A stretch of 64,000 bases of DNA from Selaginella moellendorffii (GCF_000143415.4 NW_003314337.1:583802-647801); one strand, 5' to 3'; positions 29,905 through 41,833 are shown, counted from the stretch's first letter. Made by a program: numbers and translations. The notes: a model not told the origin generated them from the letters alone.

Positions 29905-32900
29905 GGTGCGACATACTTCCAGGAGGACCTGTTGGTGCTTGGCAGCGCCCTCCACTCTGTGGAGATGGTCCACACTGCCATTGGATTCCCTCGGTGTCTA
30001 GCCCAAGAGAATCCCCATACCGTGTACTTTGCGAATCCTGTCCATTCTATTATCGCTCGCTCCATCCGAGTTTGGTAGTCTCCGAGAGCTACTATCTCTG
30101 GGAAAGTCCCACTTCCACGCTGGACCAGCCAATCTTCTGCCTCTGACGTTGCCAGCTCTCTCTTCGGGGGAATCCATCGGATCGCCAAATTCACTGTTTT
30201 GGGGAGTACTGTCTGGAAGCCTTCCACGCTGGTTTCCACTGGGGGACCTTCAAAAAGCCTGCTCTTGGAGCCCGAACCTGCTACAGGTGGGGCCATTGGG
30301 AACCTGATGTGCGGGGCACAATCTGGATCACGTTGTAGTAGCACCTTTTCTTCCTCCACTGGAAGCTCGAATGGCCGTTCCAGGGCCAATTTCTCCGTCC
30401 TCGCTGTGTATGCCGTCTCCTGGTGGCCCAGCCTCTGACAGATCCTGCATCTTTTTCCTGTGGTTTCTGTTTGGACCCTGATGTATTGTCCCAATACAGC
30501 CAACTCCGTTGGGGTCTCTACTGGAGAGTCTACAAAGACTTTTAGCCTGATCGGCCCTAGCACTCCACCAGCTTCCACAGTATCCAGCCCTGAAGCAATA
30601 TTCCCAATACTGCTTTCCACCAACTCTTTCACCACATCCTGTGATCTCATCTCCATCGGGACATCCCAGAGTGCAATATTGAGAGGAAAGCTCCCTCCCT
30701 TCAGTCGTGCTTGTTCTTCTGCAGTAAACCTTGGGACCCAAGGGTGGAAAGACACAGCCCATTGGCTGTCAATCACGCCATGCAGCTCCTCCGCTCGTCT
30801 TCTTGCCTCCTCATCCTCGAACACGACTGTGTAGCACCCTTTACCATGCAGGAGTAGCTTCTGGACCGTGATCCCTTTCTCCAACGATGCGTTGAGCCAA
30901 TCGATGGCTAGGCGTCCTGTTGGGAAGCTACCTCGGAAGACCGCAATAGTTGCTTTTAGTTTCAGCTCTGCTTCCTTGGCCGCCACTACTTGCTGCAAGT
31001 GGTCCCGCAGCTGCACTGCTTTAGTCCTGCTATTGTGCATTACCCTCCCACTGTTGGGGGCCTGCACGTTTGTCTTCGTCTCTAAGCCGTCTCCACTTCC
31101 ATGCGTGCCCTCCTTGCTGTTCTGTCCTGCATCAGCGTCCTGGTCCTTGGGTCCCTCAGGGTCCTTGGACTGGTCCTCTCTCCCACTGTTTCCTCCATCC
31201 CTTTCTGCTTGATCTTTGGGGCACTCAGCTTCCTCTCTTTCGGACAGGTCTCCTGTTTTCTTTTCGATCACCTTGCCACCCCTCCTGGAGACTTGCTTCT
31301 TCTCGTGAACTGGTGAATCCTCTTGCTGTAGGAATTCTTCCACTGCTTCTGTCCACTCTGTCTTTTCTTGCTCCTTGCTCCACGCCTTCAACTTTCTCCT
31401 CGCCGCCTTGCGTTCCTTTTTCTTCTCTATTTTGTCCTTCTTGCACTCAATCTGGGCCTCTTCTCTCATTTGTTGCATTTCCCTCTTCTGGTCCTCGAGC
31501 AGCTCTGTAAGAGGCTTATCTAAGTCTCTACGCTTCTGCTGCTCCCCTTGGTTGTCTTTCCCCTGTCCGCTTTGGGTGGCCATCCTTTCTTCCAGGTTTA
31601 GCGGTTTTGCCTTGTCCAGATTCTTCCTGCTCTCCATCTCGTCCACAACTAGGTGGAAAGCCTCCTTGTATGCTGGGCCGAGTACTAGGTCCTCCCTGAG
31701 TGCATTTGTCTCTTGGTGCCAGATTTCTGCCATGAGGATATCCTGGTGTAGGATGAGATCCTCTGAGGAGCTCCTACTAAGCTTCTGCTTGAAGTCCCTC
31801 GAGCACCAACGCAGCTCTCCTACGTCGGACAAGCAAGGCATGCACTCCTGTACGTCAACTATCCTCGTAGGGGGCTTGATCTTTGGTTGAGATCCCACCA
31901 ATTTAGCGGGAGACTGCAGCTTCGGCTCCTTCAGTTTATTTGTGAGGTCTGAGAGGCATCTGTGAGCGAACTTGTGACTGAGTGAGACCACAATGTTCCT
32001 GTCTCTGATGTTCGCCTGATCCAGTGGCAGGACATTGTCCCCTGGTGCATTCTCTCTCCCTTCCTGTTCATTCGGGCTCCTCTGACTTTCCAGGTCGGCC
32101 CTTGTCTCTCGTCGCTGGGTGTGTGGTGTTGGAGAGGGCCCTTGTTCCCCCCTGGGCTCGGTGGTGGGGGACAACGCACTCCCCTGATTATCCTCTTTTC
32201 CTGTTTCTGCCCTTGCTCGGCTTGTCTCGCCTCGCTCACGCGTGCCTCTCCCTTGTTTACGTGGTGTTGTTGTCCGGGAGCCTTCGCCACCTTTCCTCTC
32301 CCGATTCGGTGTTACCATTTCCCCTGCCTCTGGGGCTCTCGAGAGACTCCCCTGAGTTGCGTTTCCCAGCAACTGGAGTTGTTCCACTGGTTCTTTCTCC
32401 ACTGGAAATATGATGCTTAGCCCCGCACTCTGCTCTAGTACGCCAAACCTTATGGGACTTCTCGCATCCTCCTCTTTTTCCCATACCTTCTTTGCCAACC
32501 TCCCTAGGCTCCTCGTCCACCTGGGGCTTAGCCTTCCCTCGATCTCGTCCTTCTGCGTTTTTGTTCCCCGAGTGTTTTTAGTGGATTGCGAGTCCTCCTT
32601 GTCCCGGCTCGAACCCGACCCTTCGTCTATTCCAGCTTGGTTAACCTTGCATCTGTCCACCGAACGAACTGAGCTGACTGGGGCACCTCCGACCACTGCT
32701 CATGGCTCCCTCGTCTTGGGCCTTCTGGTCGCAACCATCCCCTTGAGGAGCTTGAGATTCTCTTCTGCCCGGGCCATTGTCTCCTTCGTTTCTCTCTGTA
32801 TTTCTTCTGTAAGCTCCTCTATCTTTTTCACCTTCTGCTTCTCACTGTCCAACCCCTGGAGCTGCTCCATCTGCAGGACTCCTCCCTTGGATACATTGCT

Positions 32901-33116
32901 GCTGAGATCCATATTCGTCTTACCAGGCCCTGCGCTGCCGTGGCAGCCGAGGGGTTGCTGCTTCGTGCCCATTGGGATTTTGTGGCTTGCTGTTCGTCCT
33001 TTGATCAGTCCACCTTGGGGTAGGCGAATACTGAGACCTCTCCCTCTTGACCCTTGTCCCAGCGTGATGGGCTGCCCTCGAGCTCTTCCTCTGCCTGGCG
33101 AATTGATTGGGTCCAT
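29901..33116 (-). CDS. LINE ORF1, copy A (DUF4283 + CCHC), with an in-frame TGA
   Basis: ATG at 33,116 (MDPINSPGRG). After 138 codons a TGA (32,702-32,700) interrupts, and the same frame stays open for 931 codons to 29,901. The central part is a Lys/Glu-rich coiled coil (REMQQMREEAQIECKKDK). A DUF4283-like domain follows (AVFRGSFPTGRLAIDWLNAS), then the CCHC knuckle CRICQRLGHQETAY, in which the last Cys is Tyr here but Cys in copy B. The protein would bind LINE RNA and form the ribonucleoprotein. No ATG occurs soon after the TGA, which favours read-through or a non-AUG start over a separate downstream ORF. Confidence 0.75.
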
Positions 33117-33215
33117 CCTGGGCGCAAGAAAATGAGACAACACAGAGAACAGAATAGAAAGATCCTTCCCTGGGCCTCACGGCGGATGCCCCTGCCGACG
33201 GTGGCAAGTGTGGTA

Positions 33216-34039
33216 GGTCCCTGGGTCGATGCAACGTGTATGTACATTTCTCCAAGTCCCTTAGGGACTGATACAAAAAGCAAGAATCCCTTAGTGCTGT
33301 TCACTCAACTACGCTGTCCTGCAATTCTCCACCTAATAGTGATCGCTGCCCTCCAATCGTGGCTGCTGTGGTCGTCGCCTCCGCAGTGCATCCAGTGCCA
33401 GATCGCCACGTCGAGCCTCCTTTGTTACCGTGTCCGAAGGTCTCCATTTCCACTTGACCTCCCCCTCGTGTTCAGTTCCGTAGCACGGAGTCCATAGTCG
33501 TCGCCAAGCTGTGAGTGCCTCCCTGTTTTTCCCATGTTCCTGGAGCAGCGTATCCCTTAAGCGGATAGCAGCTAGTGTGAGCCTCCACCAGTTCGCCATG
33601 ATCGCTGAAATCCGAGCGCACTGCCCTTCAAAGTGGTTGTGGTTCCGAGCCTCCCAGAGTGCCTGTACCCCGGAAGCCCGCCATACCTCCCATCTCGCCC
33701 GTCCAAGGGCCTCCCACACTGTAGTCCCAACTTCGGCGCCTACCGCGTCCCACCTAACTCAGGTGCCCCATCCTGAGCGTCCCCAACACCCGATCTTCCG
33801 CCAAGCTGCTCCTGTGCTTGGTCCCCTTGCCTCTAGAAACCATTGGGTGATATCCCCTTCTCGAATTTCGAACTCCTGCTTGTCCCCTAGTTCCCTCGTC
33901 GCTTTTGCTACCTGCCGCCACGTCTCCTTGGCCACGTCACAATCCCAGAGGAGGTGTGTGACCGTCTCCAGTTCCCCGCATTCCGGACACTTGCGAGCAT
34001 TCTCCGCTTGAAATCGCTGGCCTACTGGCAGCCCATTCG
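33216..34039 (-). mobile_element. LINE copy D, 5'-truncated 3' end
   Basis: About 0.82 kb: only the C-terminal part of ORF2 from the CPECGELETVTHLLWDC zinc knuckle to the stop at 33,335-33,333, and the ~117-nt 3' UTR ending at GGTCCCTGGGTCG (plus-strand view). Contains CGA to TGA in GWGT*VRWD (near 33,762) against copy B. Confidence 0.85.
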
Positions 34040-34163
34040 AGCCCAGGTCCCTGGGTCGATGCAACGTGTATGTACATTTCTCCAAGTCCCTTAGGGACTG
34101 ATACAAAAAAGCAAGAATCCCTTAGCGCTGTTCACTCAACTACGCTGTCCTGCAATTCTCCAC

Positions 34164-37100
34164 CTAGTAGTGATCGCTGCCCTCCAATCGTGGCTGCTGT
34201 GGTCGTCGCCTCCTCAGTGCATCCAGCGCCAGATCGCCACGTCGAGCCTCCTTTGTTACCGTGTCCGAAGGTCTCCATTTCCACTTGACCTCCCCCTCGT
34301 GTTCAGTTCCGTAGCACGGAGTCCATAGTCGTCGCCAAGCTGTGAGTGCCTCCCTGTTTTTCCCATGCTCCTGGAGCAGCGTATCCCTCAAGCGGATAGC
34401 AGCTAGCGTGAGCCTCCACCAATTCGCCATGATCTCTGAAATCCGAGCGCACTGTCCTTCGAAGTGGCTGCGGTTCCGAGCCTCCCAGAGTGCCTGTACC
34501 CCGGAAGCCCGCCATACCTCCCATCTCGCCCGTCCAAGGGCCTCCCACACTGTAGTCCCAACTTCGGCGCCTACCGCGTCCCACCTAACTCGGGTGCCCC
34601 ATCCTGAGCGTCCCCAACACCCGATCTTCCGCCAAGCTGCTCCTGTGCTTGGTCCCCTTGCCTCTAGAAACCATTGGGTGACATCCCCTTCTCGAATTTC
34701 GAACTCCTGCTTGACCCCTAGTTCCCTCGTCGCTTTTGCTACCTGCCGCCACGTCTCCTTGGCCACGTCACAATCCCAGAGGAGGTGTGTGACCGTCTCC
34801 AGTTCCCTGCATTCCGGACACTTGCGAGCATTCTCCGCTTGAAATCGCTGGCCTACTGGCAGCCCATTCGTCGCCACGAGCCAAGAGGTTACCTTTGATT
34901 TTTCCTGGATCGGTTGTTTCCAGAACGCCACGGTATTGTCAATCACCTGGTCCGCCTCCACTCCTAGCGCGATCCACTTTTGCCACAGTCGTGGGATTTC
35001 TTCTCTCTCAAATTCTCTGTTCACCATCAAACCGTTCCGCGCATCCTTGACCTCGTAGGTGAAGAAGCTGTTCGCCCCGCGTCTCCACGCTGCTGGGTCC
35101 CAGTCCAGGTCTTCTATTAGCTCTTTCCTCCACCATATTAGCCGTCCCTCTCCTTCTAGCCAGCATGGTGACTCTACCACTTCTGTCCGAGTTGCTGTCT
35201 GTCTTAGAACCCGGATTCGTCCTTTCACTTCATCGTCCGTGACCTGCGGCATCTGTTGGGGATTCCCCACCTCGAGGAGTGTGTCGCCTCTCACTACACG
35301 AAAGGGCCTACCGAGGTTCTGGTCTGGGTCCGTCACAAACCACACCTCGATCTCCCCCTCATTCCACGCTGGGGTTGGCATCGTGAATGCCCGAGTCCAT
35401 TTCCCAAGTGGTACTTGCTCGCCGTCCGACGTTTCCTCCCTTTGAATTGCCACAAAGTCCCCAGCGTGTAGTCTTCTTTCTGGCCATTTATCCACTGTCC
35501 GTGCCTCTGTCACAGCCCGCATTAGCTTCAGTAGATCCCACTTCACGTCCCGCCACTTCCCTGGCCCGAAAACTTGGAAGCGCCGGGACGATTTCTGTGG
35601 ATCCGGATCTACCACTCCAACTAGTTGTTTGACTGTCCTGAAGCCTCCTTGGTGTACCCGCCTCCATATGGTGTAGTGGTTCTCTCGACCTAGTGTCCTG
35701 TCTCCTGCCTTGAACAACTCATTGAAAAAAAGCGGCTGGTTCAGCCAGTCCTCTGCCCTGTTTGGGATGACCTGCGTCACTGGAAATGACTTCCAGAGCC
35801 GATGGAGACCCTGGACCAACTGGCCTCCCCCTACCACCTGTGTTTGGCCCTCCGCAAACATCCAGCGGGGGTCCTCATCCCACACTCTTGCGAATCCGTG
35901 CTTCGGCCTAATGGCTAGCATGCTCTGCCTGAACAAGAGCTTCCAAACTTGGGCCCCCGGTTGAAGGCCCATTAGAATGACTTTGTACCTCAGCGCCTTG
36001 CTCATGTCACTTGGGTCGATTATCCCCAAGCCGCCTAGAACTCGTGGTCTCGCCGTCGACTGCCATGCCACCTTGGCCATCGTCCGGCCACTGACCAGCG
36101 CTCCCTTCCACACATACATGCGCACCATGGACCTTATGTGCTTGAGTGTTGTCTCTAGAACCGGCCATACTGAGAGGTGGTACCACGTACTCGGCAACAC
36201 GATGCTTTTCGCCACCACCACCCTTGCCGGCAGTCCCAGTTTCCGTGGCGCCCATTTCTGAATCGCAGTTCTGGTCCTCCGCAGCAGCGCTGAGTCCTGC
36301 GTAGAAGCTTTGAACTCACCTCCTACCTGAATTCCCAGGTAGCGTGTGTCCTCCCTTGGTGGTAGCCACTGGAAGTCGATGTCGCGTCCCCACGCCTCTA
36401 TGTCAGATTCCCCCCAGTTGATTCCTATTGACTTGTTCCAGTTGATGGCCGCTCCTGCTGCTGCATTGAAGGCCTCTAGCCTGGCCCTTGCAGTGTCCAG
36501 GTTGGCCTTGGTACCTAGCAGAAAGAGTGCTGTATCATCCGCGAACGCGCTGTCGAGCAGGTCCCTTCCCACCGTTTGAGTTCCTGGGAGTTGCTGTCTT
36601 TCCTTGGGTAACTCCACGCCCCTGATTCCTTCACCCTCCGCCAGGAACGCCCCTAGAGCCTCCGCAACCATGAGGAAGAGGTACGGAGCCAACGGGCAGC
36701 CTTGACGCACCGACCTCCCTAGCCGAAACCGCGGGCCTGTTTCTCCATTGATGACCACCCTGCTTGATGCTCCCCGGTACAAGAGAGCGATGCGTGTTAC
36801 CATGGGTGCTGGGATTCCTATCCGTCCCATGCAGTCCTCCAGGAAGTCCCAGTCCACCCGGTCGTACGCCTTCTCGAAATCCAGTAGCCACGCCACCACA
36901 TTCTGCCTCGAGGATTTTGCCCATCTTTGTGCCAGGAGATAGGTCCAGATATTCTCCGCAATCTGTCTCCCTGGTACAAAGCCTGTCTGTTGTTCTCGAA
37001 TAATGATGGGCATCACCGGTTGCAATTTAAGCGCCATCGCCTTGGCGTAGATTTTGTACGCTGTGTTGAGCATTGTTATTGGTCTCCAGTTGCGTAGCTC

Positions 37101-38681
37101 TTGAAGGTCCCCTCTCTTTGGAAGCAGTGCGATCTGGCCCTCCAGTATCTCCGCCGGGAGCTGCCCTGCTTGCTGCGCCTTCGTCCAGGCCTCCATCATC
37201 AGCGGACCAATCACCTCCCAGTTCCTCTGAAAGAAACTCGGGGGCAGTCCATCTATCCCGGGCATTTTGTCATCACTCAATCTGTCCAAGGCCTTGCGGA
37301 GGTCTTCTATGGTGAGATCTGCCATGAGTTGTTTGTTCCATTCCTGCGGGACTCTATGCTTCAGAGTTTTCAACACCTTTTTTGCTGCCTGGGCTCTGGC
37401 TGTAGTCCCTGGTTGTGCTGTGTACAGCTGCTCGTAGAACCTTTGTGCCAGTTCCTGCATGCCTTGCTGATCCTCCACCAACTTTCCATCTTCTGCCTTG
37501 AGACCAAGAATGGGTGGTGAGTCTGAGACTGGGCGGATACCTCTGTAGAAGGCTCTGTTCAGCAGCCGCTCGTTTACCGCCCATGAGTCCTCCTGAGTAC
37601 GCACTCCGGAGCTCCACGCCGCGAATTCCCTCTCCTGTAGTTCTGCTTCCCTCTGGTCCAGGGCCGCTTGCCACCTTCCTGCGTCCTTGGCCGTCAGCAC
37701 CATCCTCTGGGCTGCTGCCACCTTCTGCCTTGCTAGGCGCAGCTCCTTCATTACTTCGCCCTTTATCGCCCGCTGTCTCTCTCTCAGCTGGTCCGAGCAG
37801 CCTTGCAGTACTGTGGTGAGCACCAGTTCGCTCCCCTCCAGAATCCGACTGACTTGTGCCACTGCCTGTGCATCTGCCAGGGTGTGGATTGAGATGGCTC
37901 GCTGCACTGCTTTACCTTTGTCCTTCTGGAGCTTGATTGTACACCGGACTGGGTCGTGGTCCGAAAAAGAGGGGAAACACGGCCACGTTTTGAGACTCCC
38001 GCCATCTTTTCTCACTCTAGGGGAGGCGTAGATCCTGTCCAGTCGTGACTGACAGCTTGTTGACTCCCGACGGGTGTAGGGGTGCGCATGGGGGGCGAAT
38101 CCTTCCTCGTGCTGCAGGTCCACGAGGTCCAGCTGTTCTGCCAGTGCCAGCCATTGTAGTTGTTCCCGGCCCTGGATGGTCTCTTGGCCTCCTCTCCTGT
38201 CCTCTGTGTTTTCCACCATGTTGAAATCCCCTATCACCAGCCAATGCTCTGCCCGGCCTCTTGCTTTCACTCGAAGTTCTTCCCAGAAAAGGGTCCGGGC
38301 CTGTCTGTTGGTTGGGGCGTAAACGTTTAGGATCCCCACTCGTCCAAAGTGCAGGCTGAGCACCAGGAGCTGTGCTCTCCCCGGCACCAACACTTCATGA
38401 TCCCTCGCTTGCGCTGACCATCTGGTGGAGACCACAATGGCTGTGCCCCCCCCTAGCCTGGACCGAGCTGCTACCGCTGCGTTCCACCACGTTTTCCCTC
38501 TCATGCCGAAGTTGTAGTCCGGTTCAGCGTCCATCTTGTGTTCCTGGATGCATAGAAAGTCTATCCCGCCTTCCAGTCCCAACTCCCTTATATGCGACTT
38601 GAGTTGGATTTTTTTGTGAAGCCTGTTGTCCGTGGAACTGAGGCCTCGGCAGTTCCATGTCAAGCACGTTAAGGTTGTCAT
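34164..38681 (-). CDS. LINE ORF2 polyprotein (endonuclease, reverse transcriptase), copy B
   Basis: 1,505 codons, uninterrupted, from ATG 38,681 (MTTLTCLTWNCRGL). This start was chosen because copy A has the same ATG overlapping the ORF1 stop; the open frame upstream is antisense-like overlap with ORF1. Endonuclease residues ~1-235 with CIQEHK, NVYAPT, GDFNMV, LDRIYAS, SDHDPV. Reverse transcriptase with LLDFEKAYDRVDW, RQGCPLAPYLF and the catalytic FADDTALF. The C-terminus has a C-x2-C-x7-H-x4-C knuckle (CPECRELETVTHLLWDC), the zf-RVT type. It makes the target nick and copies LINE RNA in place. All core motifs are present, so this is the likeliest source copy in the window. Confidence 0.92.
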   Translation of the reverse strand: MTTLTCLTWNCRGLSSTDNRLHKKIQLKSHIRELGLEGGIDFLCIQEHKMDAEPDYNFGMRGKTWWNAAVAARSRLGGGTAIVVSTRWSAQARDHEVLVPGRAQLLVLSLHFGRVGILNVYAPTNRQARTLFWEELRVKARGRAEHWLVIGDFNMVENTEDRRGGQETIQGREQLQWLALAEQLDLVDLQHEEGFAPHAHPYTRRESTSCQSRLDRIYASPRVRKDGGSLKTWPCFPSFSDHDPVRCTIKLQKDKGKAVQRAISIHTLADAQAVAQVSRILEGSELVLTTVLQGCSDQLRERQRAIKGEVMKELRLARQKVAAAQRMVLTAKDAGRWQAALDQREAELQEREFAAWSSGVRTQEDSWAVNERLLNRAFYRGIRPVSDSPPILGLKAEDGKLVEDQQGMQELAQRFYEQLYTAQPGTTARAQAAKKVLKTLKHRVPQEWNKQLMADLTIEDLRKALDRLSDDKMPGIDGLPPSFFQRNWEVIGPLMMEAWTKAQQAGQLPAEILEGQIALLPKRGDLQELRNWRPITMLNTAYKIYAKAMALKLQPVMPIIIREQQTGFVPGRQIAENIWTYLLAQRWAKSSRQNVVAWLLDFEKAYDRVDWDFLEDCMGRIGIPAPMVTRIALLYRGASSRVVINGETGPRFRLGRSVRQGCPLAPYLFLMVAEALGAFLAEGEGIRGVELPKERQQLPGTQTVGRDLLDSAFADDTALFLLGTKANLDTARARLEAFNAAAGAAINWNKSIGINWGESDIEAWGRDIDFQWLPPREDTRYLGIQVGGEFKASTQDSALLRRTRTAIQKWAPRKLGLPARVVVAKSIVLPSTWYHLSVWPVLETTLKHIRSMVRMYVWKGALVSGRTMAKVAWQSTARPRVLGGLGIIDPSDMSKALRYKVILMGLQPGAQVWKLLFRQSMLAIRPKHGFARVWDEDPRWMFAEGQTQVVGGGQLVQGLHRLWKSFPVTQVIPNRAEDWLNQPLFFNELFKAGDRTLGRENHYTIWRRVHQGGFRTVKQLVGVVDPDPQKSSRRFQVFGPGKWRDVKWDLLKLMRAVTEARTVDKWPERRLHAGDFVAIQREETSDGEQVPLGKWTRAFTMPTPAWNEGEIEVWFVTDPDQNLGRPFRVVRGDTLLEVGNPQQMPQVTDDEVKGRIRVLRQTATRTEVVESPCWLEGEGRLIWWRKELIEDLDWDPAAWRRGANSFFTYEVKDARNGLMVNREFEREEIPRLWQKWIALGVEADQVIDNTVAFWKQPIQEKSKVTSWLVATNGLPVGQRFQAENARKCPECRELETVTHLLWDCDVAKETWRQVAKATRELGVKQEFEIREGDVTQWFLEARGPSTGAAWRKIGCWGRSGWGTRVRWDAVGAEVGTTVWEALGRARWEVWRASGVQALWEARNRSHFEGQCARISEIMANWWRLTLAAIRLRDTLLQEHGKNREALTAWRRLWTPCYGTEHEGEVKWKWRPSDTVTKEARRGDLALDALRRRRPQQPRLEGSDHY

Positions 38682-41600
38682 GGTGCGACATACCTCCAGG
38701 AGAACCTGTTGGTGCTCGGCTGTGCCCTCCATTCTGTGGAGACGGTCCACACTGCCGTTGGCTTCCCTCGGTGTCTGGCCCAAGAGAATCCCCGTACCGT
38801 GTATTTTGTGAATCCTGTCCACTCTGTTATCGCCCGCTCCATCCGAGTTTGGTAGTCTCCGAGAGCTACTATCTCTGGGAAAGTCCCATTTCCACGCTGG
38901 ACCAGCCAGTCCCCTGCCTCTGACGTTGCCAGCTCTCTCTTCGGGGGAATCCATCGGATCGCCAAGTTCACTGTTTTGGGGAGTACTGTCTGGAAGCCTT
39001 CCACGCTGGTTTCCACTGGGGGACCTTCAAAAAGCCTGCTCTTAGAGCCCGAGCCTGCTACAGGTGGGGCCATTGGGAACCTGATGTGCGGGGCACACGC
39101 TGGTTCACGTTGTAGTAGCACTTTTTCTTCCTCCACTGGAAGCTCGAATGGCCGTTCCAGGGCCAATTTCTCTGTCCTCGCTGTGCACGCTGTCTCCTGG
39201 TGGCCCAGCCTCTGACAGATCCTACATCTTTTCCCTGTGGTTTCTGTTTGGACCCTGATATATTGTCCCAATACAGCCAACTCCGTTGGGGTCTCTGCTG
39301 GAGAGTCTACAAAGACTTTTAGCCTGATCGGCCCTAGCACTCCGCCAGCTTCCACCGTATCTAGCCCTGAAGCAATATTCCCAATACTGCTTTCCACCAC
39401 CTCTTTGATCACGTCCTGTGATCTCATCTCCATCGGGACATCCCAGAGTGCAATATTGAGAGGAAAGCTCCCTCCCTTCAGTCGTGCTTGTTCTTCTGCA
39501 GTAAACCTTGGGACCCAGGGGTGGAAAGACACAGCCCATTGGCTGTCAATCACTCCATGCAGCTCCTCCGCCCGTCTTCTTGCCTCCTCATCCTCGAACA
39601 CGACTGTGTAGCACCCTTTACCATGCGGGAGTAGCTTCTGGACCGTGATCCCTTTCTCCAGCGATGCGTTGAGCCAGTCAATGGCTAGGCGTCCTGTTGG
39701 AAAGCTACCTCGGAAGACCGCGATAGTTGCTTTTAGTTTCAGTTCAGCTTCCTTAGCTGCCACTACTTGCTGCAAGTGTTTCCGCAGCTGCACTGCTTTA
39801 GTCCTGTTATTATGTATTACCCTCTCACTGTTGGGGACCTGTACGTTTGTCTTCATCTCTAAACCGTCTCCGCTTCCATGCGTGTCCTCCTTGCTGTTCT
39901 GTCCTGCGTCAGCGTCCTGGTCCTTGGGTCCCTCAGGGTCCTTGGACTGGACCTCTCTCCCACCGTTTCCTCCATCTCTTTCTGCTTGATCTTTGGGGCA
40001 CTCAGCTTCCTCTCTTTCAGACTGATCTCCTGTTTTCTTTTCGATCGCCTTGCCACCTTTCCTGGAGACTTGCTTCTTCTCGTGAACTGGTGACTCCTCT
40101 TGTTGTAGGAATTCTTCCACTGCTTCTGTCCACTCTGTCCTCTCTTGCTCCTTGCTCCACGCTTTCAACTTTCTCCTCGCCGCCTTGCGTTCCTTTTTCT
40201 TCTCCGTTTTGTTCTTCTTGCTCTCGTTCTGGGCCTCTTCTCTCATTTGCTGCATTTCCCTCTCCTGGTCCTCGAGCAGCTCTGTAAGAGGCTTATCTAA
40301 GTCTCTACGCGTCTGTTGCTCCCCTTGGGTGTCTTTCCCCTGTCCGCTTCGGGTGGCCATCCTTTCTTCCAGGTTTATCGGTTTTGCCTTGTCCAGATTC
40401 TTCCTGCTCTCCATCTCATCCGCGACTAGGTGGAAAGCCTCCCTGTATGCTGGGCCGAGTACTAGGTCCTCCCCGAGTACGTTTGTCTCTTGGTGCCAGA
40501 TCTCTGCCATGAGGATATCCTGGTGTAGGATGAGATCTTCTTTGGAGCTCCTACTAAGCTTCAGCTTGAAGTCCCTCGGACTCCAACGCAGCTCTCCTGC
40601 ATCAGTCAAGCATGGCATGCACTCCTGCACGTCAACTGTCCTCGTATGAGACTTGATCTTTGGTTGAGATCCCACCGATTTAGCGGGAGACTGCATCACC
40701 GGCTCCTTCAGTCTGTTTGTGAGGTCTGAGAGGCACCTATGTGCGAACTTGTGGCTGAGTGAGACCACAATGCTCCTGTCTCTGATATTCGCTCGATCCA
40801 GTGGCAGGGCATTGTCTCCTAGGACATTCTCCCTCCCTTCCTGCTCGTCTGGGCCTCTCTGCGTTTCAAGGACATCCCTTGTCTCCTGTCTCGGGGTGTA
40901 TGATGTTGGAGAGGGCTCTCGTTCCTCCCTAGGCTCAGTGGTGGGGGACACCGTGCTCCCTTGATTGTCCTCTTTTCCTGTTACTGCTCTTGCTTGGCTT
41001 GTCTCGCCTCGCTCGCGAGTGTCTCTCCCTTGCTTGCGTGGTGTTGTTGTCCGGGAACCTTCGCCACCTTTCATCTCCCGGTTCGGTGTTGCCATTTCTC
41101 CTACTTCTGAGGCTCCCAAGTGACTCCTCAGAGTTGCAGTTCCCAGCAGCTGGTGCTGCTCCACTGGTTCCTTGTCCACTGGAATTCCGAGGCTTAGCCC
41201 CGCACTCTGCTCTAGTGCACCCAACCTTATGGGACCACTCACATCCTCCTCCTTTGCCCATACCTTTTTTGCCAGCCTCCCTAGGCTCCTTGTCCACCTG
41301 GGGCTCACCCTTCCCTCAGCCGTGTCCTCCTGTGTTTCTTCGTCTACTCCAACTTGGTTAACCTTGCATCTGTCCATTGATCGAACTGAGCTGGCTGGGG
41401 CGCCTCCTACCACTTCTCAAGACTCCCTCATCTTGGGTGTGCTGGCCACTACCATTTCCTTAAGGAGCTTGAGATTTTCTTCTGCCCGGGCCATCGTCTC
41501 CTTAGTTCCTCTCTGTATTTCCTCTGCGAGATCTTCTATCTTTTTCGCCTTCTGCTTCTCACTGTCCAGCCCCTGAGACTGCTCCGTCTGTGGGACTCCT

Positions 41601-41833
41601 CTGTTGGATTCGTTGCTGCTGGGATCCAAGTTCATCTTACCAGGCCCTGTGTTGTCGTGGCAGCCGAGGGGTGGCTGCTTCGTGCCCATTGGGGTCTTGT
41701 GGCTTGCTGCTCGTCCTTTGATCAGTCCACCTTGGGGTAGGCGAATGCTGAGGCCTCTCCCTCTTGTCCCTCGTCCCAGCGTGATGGGCTGCCCTCGAGC
41801 TCTTCCTCTGCTCGGTGATTTGTTTGGGTCCAT
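38678..41833 (-). CDS. LINE ORF1 (DUF4283 + CCHC), copy B, with an in-frame TGA
   Basis: ATG at 41,833 (MDPNKSPSRG). An N-terminal basic/Gly-Arg segment and a helical segment (EEIQRGTKETMARAEENLKL) precede a TGA at 41,419-41,417. The frame stays open from there for about 910 codons. A Glu/Lys-rich coiled coil (REMQQMREEAQNESKKNK), a DUF4283-like domain (AVFRGSFPTGRLAIDWLNAS) and a CCHC knuckle (CRICQRLGHQETAC) follow. It ends in TGA at 38,680-38,678, overlapping the ORF2 ATG as ATGA. RNA-binding partner of ORF2. Confidence 0.85.

Larger units (their letters stand above)
28258..33213 (-). mobile_element. LINE copy A, lacking its 3' part
   Basis: Minus-strand L1-type LINE whose 5' portion (leader, ORF1, endonuclease, start of RT) is present. 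It stops abruptly at 28,258 in the RT region, just after NWRPITML and YKIYTKAM, where the DNA element begins. Loss of the 3' end is opposite to ordinary 5' truncation, so the break is from recombination or deletion. Its 5' end lies within about 5 bp of the 3' end of copy D. Confidence 0.85.

Noticed and set aside
32410-33135. Plus-strand ORFs of 80-240 codons across the LINE array
   Set aside because: They are antisense shadows of the GC-rich LINE ORFs, which have recognisable domains on the minus strand.
38682-38954. Upstream start of LINE ORF2 at 38,954
   Set aside because: The 91 extra codons overlap the end of ORF1. Copy A lacks an equivalent open extension beyond a shorter stretch, and the ATG in the ATGA overlap is shared by both copies.
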